A DNA stretch of 64,000 nucleotides from contig NZ_NKTY01000006.1 in NCBI RefSeq assembly GCF_003207825.1, positions 100,450-164,449 on the forward strand, read 5' to 3'. A model generated the notes under the pieces. It saw only the letters and a program-made list of their open reading frames with translations, was not told the DNA's origin and ran no database searches. Within the stretch, counting starts at the first letter, position 1. Each line of letters opens with the position of its first letter. The translations under genes were made by a program, and so were the position numbers. Of the stretch, positions 51,272 to 60,354 are shown piece by piece. The DNA is from Komagataeibacter saccharivorans. GTDB taxonomy: Bacteria; Pseudomonadota; Alphaproteobacteria; Acetobacterales; Acetobacteraceae.

Positions 51272-51772
51272 CTAGTCTACACGTAATGCCGTTTTTACCG
51301 CCTGTTCCACCTGTGGCATTTCCATCTGACCCAGACGGTATGCAGCCTGTAGCGCAAACTGCAGCGTCAGCCGCCGCCTGCGCGCCGGGGCGAGGGGAGC
51401 GGTCGGCGCAGGGCGTATGATCGCACAGTCAATGCAGGTTTCCTCCCCGGCGCGACTGCTGCCGGTCGCGGCAATGATAAGGCCGGTGTTTTCAGGCAGG
51501 ACCGCACGGGGGAAGTCGTGATTGACCGCAAAATACATCTCGTCGCACCATGGCAGGTAGTCCTGCCATTTATGGTCGGCACGGAAATCAGGCAGGCCCG
51601 ACTTGATTTCGATACAGATCAGGCGGCCTTCCGGTGTCAGGGCCATGATATCCGCGCGCCTGCGGTCCGGCAGGATGAATTCATGCAAGACCGCCCATCC
51701 ATGCAGCCTGCATAGCTGGCTGGCGCCAGTGCGGATGGCTGACTGGACCTGCGGCGCGGAAGGGCGAAGCAT
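51272..51772 (-). CDS. mmcB: MmcB-family DNA repair protein
   Basis: A 166-residue protein of the MmcB family, a PD-(D/E)xK nuclease-fold group required for mitomycin C resistance in Caulobacter. It shows RRADIMAL followed by ICIEIKSGLPDF (the ExK catalytic core), then YLPWCDEMYFAV. It lies 18 bp after the nucleotidyltransferase-like gene on the same strand, closing the long minus-strand run from 56.6 kb. Confidence 0.83.
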   Translation of the reverse strand: MLRPSAPQVQSAIRTGASQLCRLHGWAVLHEFILPDRRRADIMALTPEGRLICIEIKSGLPDFRADHKWQDYLPWCDEMYFAVNHDFPRAVLPENTGLIIAATGSSRAGEETCIDCAIIRPAPTAPLAPARRRRLTLQFALQAAYRLGQMEMPQVEQAVKTALRVD

Positions 51773-51790
51773 GGGCGCGCGGGAGCAGTA

Positions 51791-52570
51791 TCAGTGCGCG
51801 GGCGCTGCGGACAGAAGGCGGACCACCAGATCCAGATCGGCCGGTTTGTCCACGTCCACGGCAGCGCGTCCATCGGGGAGCGGGACCATGGCGACGCGCG
51901 CATGCGAAAGCTGCCCGATCCGGCGGCAGACATCAGCGCGCGTCAGGCGGCGCAGCACGAAGCGCAGCAGGATGCCGGGGCCAAGAATGCGGGCCATCCT
52001 GAGCGGGTGCTTGCGTTCGGCTTCCAGCTTCTGCCACAGGCGGATCACCCCGTAAGCTGCGGGCGTGCGGAACAGGAACATGTTGCAACCTGAAAAGGCA
52101 CCGTCGGCCAGACGGATCATGGTGCGCTTTGTGCCCGGTACATCGCGCTGGATGGCATCTTCCATCGCAATCCCCGCTGCTACGTCGCAATCGCTGTCCT
52201 GTGCTGCCTGTATGAAGCTGCGTATCCATTCCGGCTTCAGCAGCGCATGATCGGCTGTCGTGACCAGAAGTGGCGTGCCCACCAGGTCCAGCGCCTTCAT
52301 CACGCTGGCGCTCGGTCCGGGTGCAGGGGGAATGAAGGTGACCGTATCGGGTACAATGCCAGTCAGCACCTCGGGCTGCTCGATACAGATGCTGATCCGG
52401 TCAATCGCCTCGACTGACTGGAGCGCACGGATGACCCGCTGGATCATGGGGATGCCACAGACCGGCAGCAGGGCCTTGTGTGAAATGCCCGCGGCCTGCG
52501 CCATCGGGTCGATGCGGCCGGGCCTGCTGCCCGCCAGCACGAGTACGTTCAGCCCCATCCCGGCGCTCAC
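51791..52570 (-). CDS. MobA-like nucleotidyltransferase in the sphingolipid island
   Basis: A 259-residue GT-A-fold nucleotidyltransferase-like protein. It starts VLVLAGSRPGRIDPMAQ (sugar-nucleotide pyrophosphorylase loop), then HKALLPVCGIPMIQRV with the conserved Lys, VTTADHALL (metal Asp) and VDVDKPADLDLV. It could activate a phosphorylated alcohol or sugar with CTP or another NTP. The GTG at 52570 overlaps the hydroxylase stop (GTGA); ATG 52558 is an alternative. The substrate is unknown. Confidence 0.75.
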   Translation of the reverse strand: MSAGMGLNVLVLAGSRPGRIDPMAQAAGISHKALLPVCGIPMIQRVIRALQSVEAIDRISICIEQPEVLTGIVPDTVTFIPPAPGPSASVMKALDLVGTPLLVTTADHALLKPEWIRSFIQAAQDSDCDVAAGIAMEDAIQRDVPGTKRTMIRLADGAFSGCNMFLFRTPAAYGVIRLWQKLEAERKHPLRMARILGPGILLRFVLRRLTRADVCRRIGQLSHARVAMVPLPDGRAAVDVDKPADLDLVVRLLSAAPAH

Positions 52571-53349
52571 GCCGCGTTACGGGTGACGTTCGCCCCATCG
52601 GGCCGGTCACGCGGGGGCGCGCCGGTTTCTTCCATGACCCACGGATACTGCTGTGCCTCCTTCACGTCGTAGCCCAGGTTGAAGACGCTGGGGCTGCGCG
52701 GGAAGCTGCGGGCATCGACATAGTAGCTGCGGAACAGTCGGTCAGCCACGAAACTGGTGATGCCGTAATTGCCGTTCTCGTTATGGAAATGGTGCAGCAC
52801 GTGACGCTGCTTCATGCGCTGGATCCAGCGCATGCGGGGCTTGTAGTTCAGGTGCTGGATGCAGTGAAAGAATTCATAGATGCAGGTGATGGTAAGCCCC
52901 GCGCCGAAGGCCGCAGCGGCTCCCGCCATGTTGCCGATCGCGTAACCGATGGGAATGGTCACGATGGCTATGGTCGGAATCGTGTTGAGCGGCGAGCCGA
53001 ACAGGACATCAAGCAGGTGCGGGTCCTGATGGTGATCGAAGTGGATGCGCTTCCACAGGGAGGCGCTCCATTTCATGCGATAGAGAAACCGGCCATGCAG
53101 GATGAAGCGATGGATACAGTACCATACCAGCGGATAGACCAGCATGACGGATACGATACTGATCGCGATGGGCAGCAGGGACTTGCAGCTAAGGACCATG
53201 ACCGCGTAGCTGGCGATGGCCAGCACGAAATACAGCATGATGGTGGGATAGGTGAGGTAGGCAATCCAGAGCTGCCGAAGGTTCATTTTGCCCAGGTCGA
53301 AGCTCCGGCCCGTGCGAATGGAACTATTCTTCAGGGTATTCGTAATCAT
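52567..53349 (-). CDS. Fatty acid hydroxylase / sterol desaturase family protein
   Basis: A 260-residue membrane di-iron hydroxylase. Four hydrophobic segments carry the histidine boxes HRFILH, HFDHH, HCIQH and RHVLHHFHNENGNYG. Members of this superfamily hydroxylate sphingoid bases, fatty acids or sterols. The neighbouring sphingolipid genes suggest a ceramide or acyl-chain hydroxylase, but this is inferred. The ATG at 53349 overlaps the LptG-like stop (ATGA); an upstream ATG (53505) would run into lptG. Confidence 0.82.
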   Translation of the reverse strand: MITNTLKNSSIRTGRSFDLGKMNLRQLWIAYLTYPTIMLYFVLAIASYAVMVLSCKSLLPIAISIVSVMLVYPLVWYCIHRFILHGRFLYRMKWSASLWKRIHFDHHQDPHLLDVLFGSPLNTIPTIAIVTIPIGYAIGNMAGAAAAFGAGLTITCIYEFFHCIQHLNYKPRMRWIQRMKQRHVLHHFHNENGNYGITSFVADRLFRSYYVDARSFPRSPSVFNLGYDVKEAQQYPWVMEETGAPPRDRPDGANVTRNAA

Positions 53350-54455
53350 CGCTCTTCGATCCTCAGTAGCACGGTGATGACGCCAAGGATGAAAATCAGG
53401 ATCCCGACGCATATTGCCATAAGAGAGGGCAACGTTCCCGCATTTCCCAGGGCACGTAACAGACCCTGGAATACAACAAATAGCAGACCTGCACCCAGAC
53501 ACCATATTGGAAGCCAGCTACGCGTACCGGCCCGGGGCGGGATATAGACCACCGGCACCGCGAGTAACAGCATTACCGTAAATGTCACGGGTAACATGAT
53601 GCGTCCCAGTATTTCCGTCATGAAGAAGGATGGCGACTGGCTGGACGCAAGCGTGCCCCGCTGTTCATCCAGCATCGTGCCGACCGACTGGGTAAAACTG
53701 ATGGTAAGCTGGATGATATGGTCCGGCGTGAGGGAAGGGGGCCAGTCCACGCGCACCGTCTGCCCCGGCGGGGTATCAAGCAGGTCGATGCGCGCCGGGC
53801 TTATGACACTCAGTATGCGCGAAGGGGTGCCATACCAATGCCCGTGTTCGTAGTGCATGTCGGATAATGTCGTGACCTTCTGAAGCAGGGACTGGTGGTC
53901 CCGGTGATAGATGGTCACGTTTTTCAGGTGCGCCCCGCCATGATCGAGATAGTTGATGTTGATCACGTCATCATGCGACCGGATCCAGTAATTGTGCCAG
54001 TTGTTGATCGCGCCGGGCGTTGTCTCGTTCCACCAGCGCGCCAGGGCCAGTTCGCTGCGCGGGGTAAGCTGGTCATCCACGACGCCACTCAGCACGCCCA
54101 GCGCAAGAATGGTGGGCAGGAACAGCTTGATCAGCCCCGGCGTGGACAGGCCCGCCGCGCGCATGATCGAAATCTCGTTCGATGTGGTCAGTTGCAGCAG
54201 GGTCAGCAGCGCCCCGATCAGCACCGCGATCGGCATGGCGTTGCCGAACAGCAGCGGCAGGTGCATCACCCCGTAATACAGCACCCCGGACAGGCCGAGA
54301 TGACGGTGCATGATTTCCGTCACCTGCTCCAGCAGGGCGAGGATCTCCATAAGCGACACCACGATGACGGCCGTGGTGAACACCTTGGTCAGAAGTTCAC
54401 GCGACAGGTAACCAAGCAGGACCGTGCCGCAGCCAAGGCGGAGCCTGTGCTTCAT
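53346..54455 (-). CDS. lptG: LptG-like permease of an LPS-type export system
   Basis: Inner-membrane permease of the LptF/LptG (YjgQ) family that with LptB extracts lipid from the inner membrane. The 369-residue product has three TM helices at the start (about 25-110), a periplasmic beta-jellyroll domain (about 130-280) and three TM helices at the end. It shows the LptG coupling-helix region SNEISIMRAAGLS. It is coupled to lptF by ATGA and to the hydroxylase gene by ATGA. Sequence alone does not say whether its cargo is LPS or another lipid. Confidence 0.9.
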   Translation of the reverse strand: MKHRLRLGCGTVLLGYLSRELLTKVFTTAVIVVSLMEILALLEQVTEIMHRHLGLSGVLYYGVMHLPLLFGNAMPIAVLIGALLTLLQLTTSNEISIMRAAGLSTPGLIKLFLPTILALGVLSGVVDDQLTPRSELALARWWNETTPGAINNWHNYWIRSHDDVININYLDHGGAHLKNVTIYHRDHQSLLQKVTTLSDMHYEHGHWYGTPSRILSVISPARIDLLDTPPGQTVRVDWPPSLTPDHIIQLTISFTQSVGTMLDEQRGTLASSQSPSFFMTEILGRIMLPVTFTVMLLLAVPVVYIPPRAGTRSWLPIWCLGAGLLFVVFQGLLRALGNAGTLPSLMAICVGILIFILGVITVLLRIEER

Positions 54456-55684
54456 GCCCGACCTTTCGCAATGTGGCGCGGCAGTCCATCAGCCGAAAGC
54501 TCGCGGGGGGGCAGGGCGGGACCTTTGGTAAGCAGGATGCGCAGCCCGCCAGCCTGCCGGATCAGCATGCCGGTGCAGATGATGGCAAAGCCGAAAGTGG
54601 GCAGCCACATCACCAGCAGGGGCGACATGTGCATGTTGGCCACAAAGCTCATTCCCATCTGAAGGGTATGGTCAAAACCGACCAGCGTAATGGCGGCAAT
54701 GGCCAGACCGGGGTTGCCACGCTGGCGTTTGCGCACGCCTGCCAGTGCACAGGCCAGTATGGGAATGAAAGGAATGGCGATGGTACGCGCCAGACGGAAA
54801 TGCAGTTCGGCCACCATGTAGGAATGGCTGATGCCCGGATAGCCATGCTTTATGCCGTAATACAGCTCCGGCACGGTCAGTTCGCGTTCGCTTTCGCCCC
54901 GGTTGCGGTACGCTTCCTCATCTATCTTGGCATCGCGTGAGATCAGGCGCGTGGTGCGGGTGAAACTGGTGATCGAGGGGGGCTTGTCCTGACTGTCGGT
55001 TATGATGGTGCCATCCACCAGATCAAGCCGCATGCGCGACCCATCGGCAGGGTTGTACAGATAACCCTTCTGTGCGGAAATCAGGCGGACATGCGCCTTG
55101 TCCGTGTTGTCGCGGATAAAGACATGCCACAGCCGCGACCCGGCATGGTCGACCGTTTCAGCCGTCAGCAGGACATCGTCGGATGCCGCGAACATCTTGG
55201 ACTGCAGGTGGGGCGTCCACCCGGCATGGCTGGCGAAATAGAAGGCCGCGCGATAATCATAGCGCGCATAGGGCTGGATGAACCCGTAAAGCGAAAAAGC
55301 CAGAACGCCGAATACCGCTCCGGTCAGGACAAAAGGCTGGCATATGCGGAAAATGGACACGCCGCTTGCGGTCAGTGCGTCGATCTCATGGTTCGCGCTC
55401 ATGCGTCGGACGACGGAAAACACGCTTACACACATGGCCGCAGGCAGCGCCAGACCCAGATAATGGGGGATCAGGTCACTGAGCAGCCCGAAGAAGGTCT
55501 TCATCGAACTGCCATTGGCAGCCAGAATGTCAAACAGCACCAGCAGCCGTTCCAGCAGCAGGGCAGCCATCACCACGCCAAGGGCGATGGAGAACGGTGG
55601 CACCACCTGTCGCAGCAGATAGCGATCCATCGTGCTGGGTGCCAGTTTTCCCAATATCCGGTGCAGAGAGGACGTGCGGCTCAT
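54452..55684 (-). CDS. lptF: LptF-like permease of an LPS-type export system
   Basis: Partner permease of the LptF/LptG pair. The 410-residue product has the same 3 TM + periplasmic + 3 TM plan, with the LptF start MDRYLLRQVVPPFSIALGVV, the cytoplasmic ANHEIDALTASGVSIF coupling segment, and ESERELTVPELYYGI. The ATG at 55684 overlaps the phosphoesterase stop (ATGA); a TTG one codon upstream is less likely. LptF and LptG genes usually lie near lptD or pepA; here they are embedded in a sphingolipid locus. Confidence 0.9.
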   Translation of the reverse strand: MSRTSSLHRILGKLAPSTMDRYLLRQVVPPFSIALGVVMAALLLERLLVLFDILAANGSSMKTFFGLLSDLIPHYLGLALPAAMCVSVFSVVRRMSANHEIDALTASGVSIFRICQPFVLTGAVFGVLAFSLYGFIQPYARYDYRAAFYFASHAGWTPHLQSKMFAASDDVLLTAETVDHAGSRLWHVFIRDNTDKAHVRLISAQKGYLYNPADGSRMRLDLVDGTIITDSQDKPPSITSFTRTTRLISRDAKIDEEAYRNRGESERELTVPELYYGIKHGYPGISHSYMVAELHFRLARTIAIPFIPILACALAGVRKRQRGNPGLAIAAITLVGFDHTLQMGMSFVANMHMSPLLVMWLPTFGFAIICTGMLIRQAGGLRILLTKGPALPPRELSADGLPRHIAKGRA

Positions 55685-56598
55685 CAAGGCGTGCTTATAC
55701 CGGAAAAACAGCGGGATGGAGGGGATGGATCAAAAATAGTTTCCCGCGTTGTGCCTGCAGTGCCGTCGGCAGGAAAGAAACGTCTTGTAACACCAATTTC
55801 GTAGCTATTCCCACGGGGGCTGACCGTAATACGATTCCAGCCCGCCGCCCTCAGCGGGTCATCTGACCGGGCCGAAGCCGAAGCGATTCCGATGACCGGC
55901 ACACCGCCCGCGGGACCGGGGAGGGAGGAGAGGGTGGAAAGATGGATATGCCCGTGCAGGATCATCTCCGCCCCTTCGCGTGCAATACATTCAGAAAAAT
56001 TCCGGATATCTGTCAGGGCTTTGCGTGTTACGGCCAGGCCCGGAACCGGGGGGTGATGGATCATGACGATCCTGCACAGGCCCTGCTGCCCGGCCCCGTG
56101 CAGGATTGTCCGCAGCCGTCTGGACTGATGAACGCCAATTCTGCCTGTCGCCCGGAACCATGGTGTCGGCACTGCCGTACTGACACCGATCAGTGCCACA
56201 TTGCCGATCCGGCGCACGAAGGGAAAAGGCAGCGGCCCCATCCACGGCTGCCACAGCCCAACGGTCGCCTGCCAGTCGTCATGCACAAGGGTGTCATGAT
56301 TCCCCGGTATGACTGTACACGGGGCAGGCATCTGTTCCAGCCAGCGTCGCGCCTGCCGGCATTCTCCCGGCAGGCCCATATTGGTCAGGTCACCAGTCAG
56401 GGCGATCATATCTACCTGACTGGTGGCGATATCCTCCATCACGCGCGCCAGAACTTCCGGCCGATGTATGAAACGGCGGCGCCTTGTCCATGAAAGATAG
56501 CTGAACATGCGCTTGTTGAGCCGTTCGGTCAGCCGTGGCGGCGCCATTTCGCTCGGAAGGTGCGGGTCCGAAATATGGGCTATTGTGATCGTGCTCAA
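55684..56598 (-). CDS. Calcineurin-like metallophosphoesterase
   Basis: A 304-residue dinuclear metal phosphoesterase: AHISDPHLP (DxH), ALTGDLTNMG (GDxxN), GNHD, IHHPP and HGHIH are all present. Substrate unknown; members hydrolyse nucleotides, phospholipids or UDP-sugars. I chose the TTG at 56598, which has AAAGAGG 6 bp upstream and gives LSTITIAHISDPHL; an ATG at 56646 would add 16 residues. It is the first gene of the run to lptF, lptG, hydroxylase and nucleotidyltransferase, divergent from the lipid kinase across 158 bp. Confidence 0.85.
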   Translation of the reverse strand: MSTITIAHISDPHLPSEMAPPRLTERLNKRMFSYLSWTRRRRFIHRPEVLARVMEDIATSQVDMIALTGDLTNMGLPGECRQARRWLEQMPAPCTVIPGNHDTLVHDDWQATVGLWQPWMGPLPFPFVRRIGNVALIGVSTAVPTPWFRATGRIGVHQSRRLRTILHGAGQQGLCRIVMIHHPPVPGLAVTRKALTDIRNFSECIAREGAEMILHGHIHLSTLSSLPGPAGGVPVIGIASASARSDDPLRAAGWNRITVSPRGNSYEIGVTRRFFPADGTAGTTRETIFDPSPPSRCFSGISTP

Positions 56599-56756
56599 GC
56601 TGACCTCTTTCCCCGCCTTCTGGCGGCCATCGTGGCGCGGGCGCATGTTATGCCTGCCCGCGCGTGGGGGCGCTCCGTCTTTTCCTGCCTTGCAATAGAA
56701 GGCAGATGGTTGCTTATGGCCTGTACGTCAAATTTCAGACAGGGATGGGATAATCA

Positions 56757-57737
56757 GTGACCGGACGTTTTGCGCTTGTTTACAACCCGCGCAGCCGGCG
56801 GAATATGAGCGATGGCAGCTTATATGCCCAGACAGCCCGTAACCTGCTGGGAGAGAATTTCATCGATCCTGCCGACCGCATCCGTCTGGATGCCCATATT
56901 GCCGAACTGGCAGCGAGCGATATGGACTGTATCGTCATAGACGGGGGCGATGGCACCGTAAGCGACGTACTGACGGCAGTCCGCCGCCATTATGCCCCCG
57001 ACCGCCTTCCCGCCCTTGCGGTCCTGCCTTCGGGCAATACCAACCTGATCGCGGGGGATGTGGGCTTCGGCATGCGCGGGCTTGAAGCGCTCGAACGTCT
57101 CCAGCATCTGGCTGCGTCCGACACCTTGCGGCGCAATGTGCGCAGGCGCTGCGGACTGGTTGTGGAATGGCCCGAAAGCGATGCGCGCGAACCGGTTGTC
57201 GGCATGTTCCACGGGGCGGCGGCGTTCACGCGCGGGATCGAACTGGCTCACCAGCCGGCGATCCTGAACAATTATGCGCATGAAATGGCCGTTGTGGTCT
57301 CCTTCCTGTCCTCGGTCGCCCATCTGCTCAAACGCCGTTCCCGCCAGCAATGGATGCGTGGGGACCCGATTACGATACAGGCGGGGGAGCGCGTGCGGCG
57401 GCAGGGGAACTGCTTCTTGTTCCTGTCCACCACACTGCAGTTCCTGCCCCATGGCATATGGCCATTCTGGACGGCGGACGGTGCGCGTGACGACGCCATC
57501 AATTACCTTCATGTCGCAGGCCAGCCCTCCCGTCTGGTGGCGGCGTCATGGGCGCTGCTCCGGGGGCGGCATCCCGCGTGGCTGCGGGACAATCCCGATT
57601 ACTGCAGCGGGTGCGAGCAGCGTATCGAAATGGCGCTGGACTCCGACTTCGTGCTGGACGGGGAAGTTTTTTCCCCCGGTCCTGCACGCCGGATCATCCT
57701 GTCCTCCACCGCTCCCATTGATTTTATCCACGCCTGA
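56757..57737 (+). CDS. Diacylglycerol kinase-like lipid kinase, candidate ceramide kinase
   Basis: A 326-residue lipid kinase of the DAGK catalytic superfamily. It has the N-terminal LVYNPRSRRN, the nucleotide-binding glycine-rich IDGGDGTVSD (GGDGT 63-67), LPSGNTNLIAGD and the late DGEVF motif. No TM helix is seen. Beside serine palmitoyltransferase, a ceramide or sphingoid kinase is the most likely role; a Caulobacter sphingolipid locus has a DAGK-like ceramide kinase. A diacylglycerol kinase cannot be excluded. The start is GTG 56757, preceded by GGGATGGGA. Confidence 0.82.
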   Translation: MTGRFALVYNPRSRRNMSDGSLYAQTARNLLGENFIDPADRIRLDAHIAELAASDMDCIVIDGGDGTVSDVLTAVRRHYAPDRLPALAVLPSGNTNLIAGDVGFGMRGLEALERLQHLAASDTLRRNVRRRCGLVVEWPESDAREPVVGMFHGAAAFTRGIELAHQPAILNNYAHEMAVVVSFLSSVAHLLKRRSRQQWMRGDPITIQAGERVRRQGNCFLFLSTTLQFLPHGIWPFWTADGARDDAINYLHVAGQPSRLVAASWALLRGRHPAWLRDNPDYCSGCEQRIEMALDSDFVLDGEVFSPGPARRIILSSTAPIDFIHA

Positions 57738-57749
57738 GGAATGACGAGC

Positions 57750-58718
57750 ATGTCCCAGCCCATCCCGTCCAGCCGTGCCGCCGCCGCCGGTCGCATCGCC
57801 CATGCGCTGGCAGATGATCTGGTCCAGCCCGTTGCGCCGTTTGTCACCCAGTTCGTGACACGACTGATTGGTGCGGCCCGCCCCATGGGCGTGATCTTTT
57901 ACGGGTCAGCCCTGCGCCAGCCAGATCCGGACGGTATTCTGGATTTCTATGTGGTGGTGGAAGATCTGACGGACTGGAAGTCAGGCTATCTGGCGCGCAA
58001 GGCCAATCAACTCCTGCCGCCCAATGTGGAATATCACGAGATTCCTGTGGAAGGCCGTATCATCCGCGCCAAGGTGGCCATTCTGTCCATTACTCAGTTC
58101 CGCCGCATGACGGGACGCGCAACACTCGATACCACCGTATGGGCGCGTTTCTGCCAGCCCGTAAGGCTGGTATGGGTCAGGGGACCAGAAGCGGCGGATG
58201 CCATTCTGGGCTGTATTATCCGCGCGGTAGGGCAGGCCGGGCGCTGGGCCGCAGCGCTGGGGCCGGAACAGGGCACGGCCGCCGAATTCTGGCTGGCGCT
58301 TTTTGCCCATACCTATGGGGCCGAATTGCGGGTCGAAAACGGACGCAGGCCCCGGACCCTGCTACAGGGGCATGAACAGCGCTATAATGCGCTGTTACCC
58401 GATATCTGGCTGGCCGATGGCGTGGCTTTTACGCGCGATGGCGCGGTCCTGCACCCCCGGCTGACTGCGGAACAGCGTCGCGCCATGCGGGAAGGGTGGT
58501 GGTTACGTGACCGGCTGGGTACGGTCCTGAATGTCAGCCGCCTGTTCAAGGGGGCGTTCACGTTTGAAGGTGGCGCACGCTACATCGCGTGGAAGATCCG
58601 ACGCCATTCAGGCATTGAACTGCCGCTGGGGCCGTTTTCGGAGCGGCATCCGCTGATCTGCCTGCCGTATCTGTTATGGTCGCTACGGCAGGCAGGGTTC
58701 TTCAGGCGGCGGGGTTGA
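57750..58718 (+). CDS. Possible nucleotidyltransferase of the sphingolipid island (Tam41-like)
   Basis: A 322-residue protein that I place tentatively in a nucleotidyltransferase family like mitochondrial Tam41 (CDP-diacylglycerol synthase). The GVIFYGSALRQPDPDGILDFYVVVEDL segment has a Gly-Ser and paired Asp at the nucleotidyltransferase position, and a C-terminal amphipathic part (YIAWKIRRHSG) suggests membrane association. It is 12 bp after the kinase gene and could form a CDP-lipid from a phosphorylated precursor. I do not rate the identity as certain. ATG 57750 has GAGGA at 9 bp; ATG 57741 lies only 1 bp after that site. Its 3' end overlaps spt by 17 bp, tail to tail. Confidence 0.6.
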   Translation: MSQPIPSSRAAAAGRIAHALADDLVQPVAPFVTQFVTRLIGAARPMGVIFYGSALRQPDPDGILDFYVVVEDLTDWKSGYLARKANQLLPPNVEYHEIPVEGRIIRAKVAILSITQFRRMTGRATLDTTVWARFCQPVRLVWVRGPEAADAILGCIIRAVGQAGRWAAALGPEQGTAAEFWLALFAHTYGAELRVENGRRPRTLLQGHEQRYNALLPDIWLADGVAFTRDGAVLHPRLTAEQRRAMREGWWLRDRLGTVLNVSRLFKGAFTFEGGARYIAWKIRRHSGIELPLGPFSERHPLICLPYLLWSLRQAGFFRRRG

Positions 58719-59904
58719 TCCCCATTTCCCCTGCGACAGCAGCGAATATCTCAACCGCCCGATCGATCTGTTCGGGCGTATGTGTCGCCATGACGGAGGT
58801 ACGCAGCAGCGGATGCTGGTCAGGTGTTGCGGGCGGCAGGCTGAGATTTACATAAACCCCTAGGTCCAGAAGCCGGTTCCAGAACGCTACCGCCGTTTCG
58901 ACTTCGTCCAGAACGACGGATACCACCGGGCTGGCCTGCGGACCGGTACGCAGGCCGGTAGCCTGAAGTCCGGCATGCAGCCGACGGGCGTTGTCCATCA
59001 GGCGCACGCGCAGTTCGGGGCGGTTTTCCAGTTCATCCAGTGCCGCCATGGTCGCGGCGATGACTTCCGGCGGAAGGGACGCGGTAAACATATAGGGACG
59101 CGAACAGAGCCGGATCAGGTCCAGGCCCGCATGGTTGGATACGCAATAGCCGCCAACCGTGCCAAGGCTTTTGGAAAAAGTGCCGACAACAAAGTCCACA
59201 TCATCTTCCACGCCATCGGCTTCCGCCACGCCACGGCCATGCTGACCCATCACGCCAACGGAATGGGCTTCATCAGCCAGAAGCCATGCGCCGGTTTCCC
59301 GCTTGACCGCTGCGAATTCCGCCATGGGCACGACATCGCCCATCATGGAATAGATGCCTTCCACAACCACCAGCTTCGATCCCGGCGTACCTTCAAGGCG
59401 ACGCAGGCGCTTGTGCAGGTCATCAGCATCGTTATGGCGGAAACGGATGACCTGTGCATGGCCCAGGCGGCTGCCGTCATAGATGCTGGCATGACTGTCC
59501 GCGTCAAGCAGCAGGTAATCATCCTTGCCGGCCAGTGCGGAAATCGTGCCCAGATTGGCCTGATAGCCAGTGGAGAATACCATGCAGTGCCGACGGCGGA
59601 AGAACGCTGCCAGACGGTCTTCCAACTGGCGGTGCAGGCCTTGGGTTCCGTTGGCGATGCGCGATCCGGTTGTGCCCACACCATAGGCCCGCGCAGCCTC
59701 GACCGCAGCTTCAATGGCGGCAGGAGACTGGCTGAGGCCAAGATAGTTATTGGTACCGAACAGGAGCGTTTCCCGCCCTTCGATCAGCCCGACAGTAGAA
59801 GAAATGGGCTTTTCGATAACCACATCAAACGGATTGCGGCCACCACCGGCGGTCACTGCCGACAGTGCTGTCGCCAGTCCCTCGTATTTTGAGAAAATGG
59901 ACAT
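58702..59904 (-). CDS. spt: Serine palmitoyltransferase
   Basis: PLP-dependent alpha-oxoamine synthase that condenses serine with an acyl thioester to form 3-ketosphinganine, the first step of sphingolipid synthesis. The 400-residue product has NNYLGLSQSP, GSRIANGTQGLH, the PLP-stacking His139 in DSHASIYDG, DEAHSVGVMG with Asp211 and His214, and the PLP Lys245 in GTFSKSLGTVGG. It could be another oxoamine synthase (BioF, HemA, Kbl), but the ACP and acyl-AMP ligase beside it favour the sphingolipid enzyme. It is 6 bp after the ACP gene. Confidence 0.9.
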   Translation of the reverse strand: MSIFSKYEGLATALSAVTAGGGRNPFDVVIEKPISSTVGLIEGRETLLFGTNNYLGLSQSPAAIEAAVEAARAYGVGTTGSRIANGTQGLHRQLEDRLAAFFRRRHCMVFSTGYQANLGTISALAGKDDYLLLDADSHASIYDGSRLGHAQVIRFRHNDADDLHKRLRRLEGTPGSKLVVVEGIYSMMGDVVPMAEFAAVKRETGAWLLADEAHSVGVMGQHGRGVAEADGVEDDVDFVVGTFSKSLGTVGGYCVSNHAGLDLIRLCSRPYMFTASLPPEVIAATMAALDELENRPELRVRLMDNARRLHAGLQATGLRTGPQASPVVSVVLDEVETAVAFWNRLLDLGVYVNLSLPPATPDQHPLLRTSVMATHTPEQIDRAVEIFAAVAGEMGINPAA

Positions 59905-59910
59905 GATGCG

Positions 59911-60162
59911 TCAGGATGCCTGCTTGAGAGATACGATGCAGGCAGCCAGATCATCGATGGTACGGATATCGGCCAGCCGGTCCAGCGGCACGGAAACATC
60001 AAGGGTATCCTCGATTTCCATGACAAAGTTCATGACGGCCAGTGAATCAAAGGCCAGATCCTCAACGATCTTGCTGCTGCCATTGATATCACGGGGAACC
60101 TTGGGGTTCGCCAGCAGCGTCTTCACGATCAGCGCGGAGACGCTCGCTACCGTTTCAGTCAT
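59911..60162 (-). CDS. Acyl carrier protein dedicated to sphingolipid synthesis
   Basis: An 83-residue ACP with the phosphopantetheine Ser40 in AFDSLAVMNFVME. It differs from the housekeeping AcpP (46814) in sequence and charge. Placed 6 bp before spt and downstream of the acyl-AMP ligase, it probably delivers the acyl chain to serine palmitoyltransferase, as in Caulobacter and Sphingomonas. The ATG at 60162 follows AAGGATGTAGGA. Confidence 0.88.
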   Translation of the reverse strand: MTETVASVSALIVKTLLANPKVPRDINGSSKIVEDLAFDSLAVMNFVMEIEDTLDVSVPLDRLADIRTIDDLAACIVSLKQAS

Positions 60163-60354
60163 TCCTACATCCTTATCGCACGTCCGGCCTGCCGTGGGGC
60201 AGGGGATCAGCATGAATGGCCTGCCCGCGATCCGGGACCGCGGGTTGGGATTGTAATCTGTTCTTAACCGGAAGTCTTATGATCGAAAAACAGGTTTTTG
60301 ACCAGTCCCGCGTTTCAGCCCTGCCCAAAGGGGGAAGGGTCAGCGGGTAACCCC

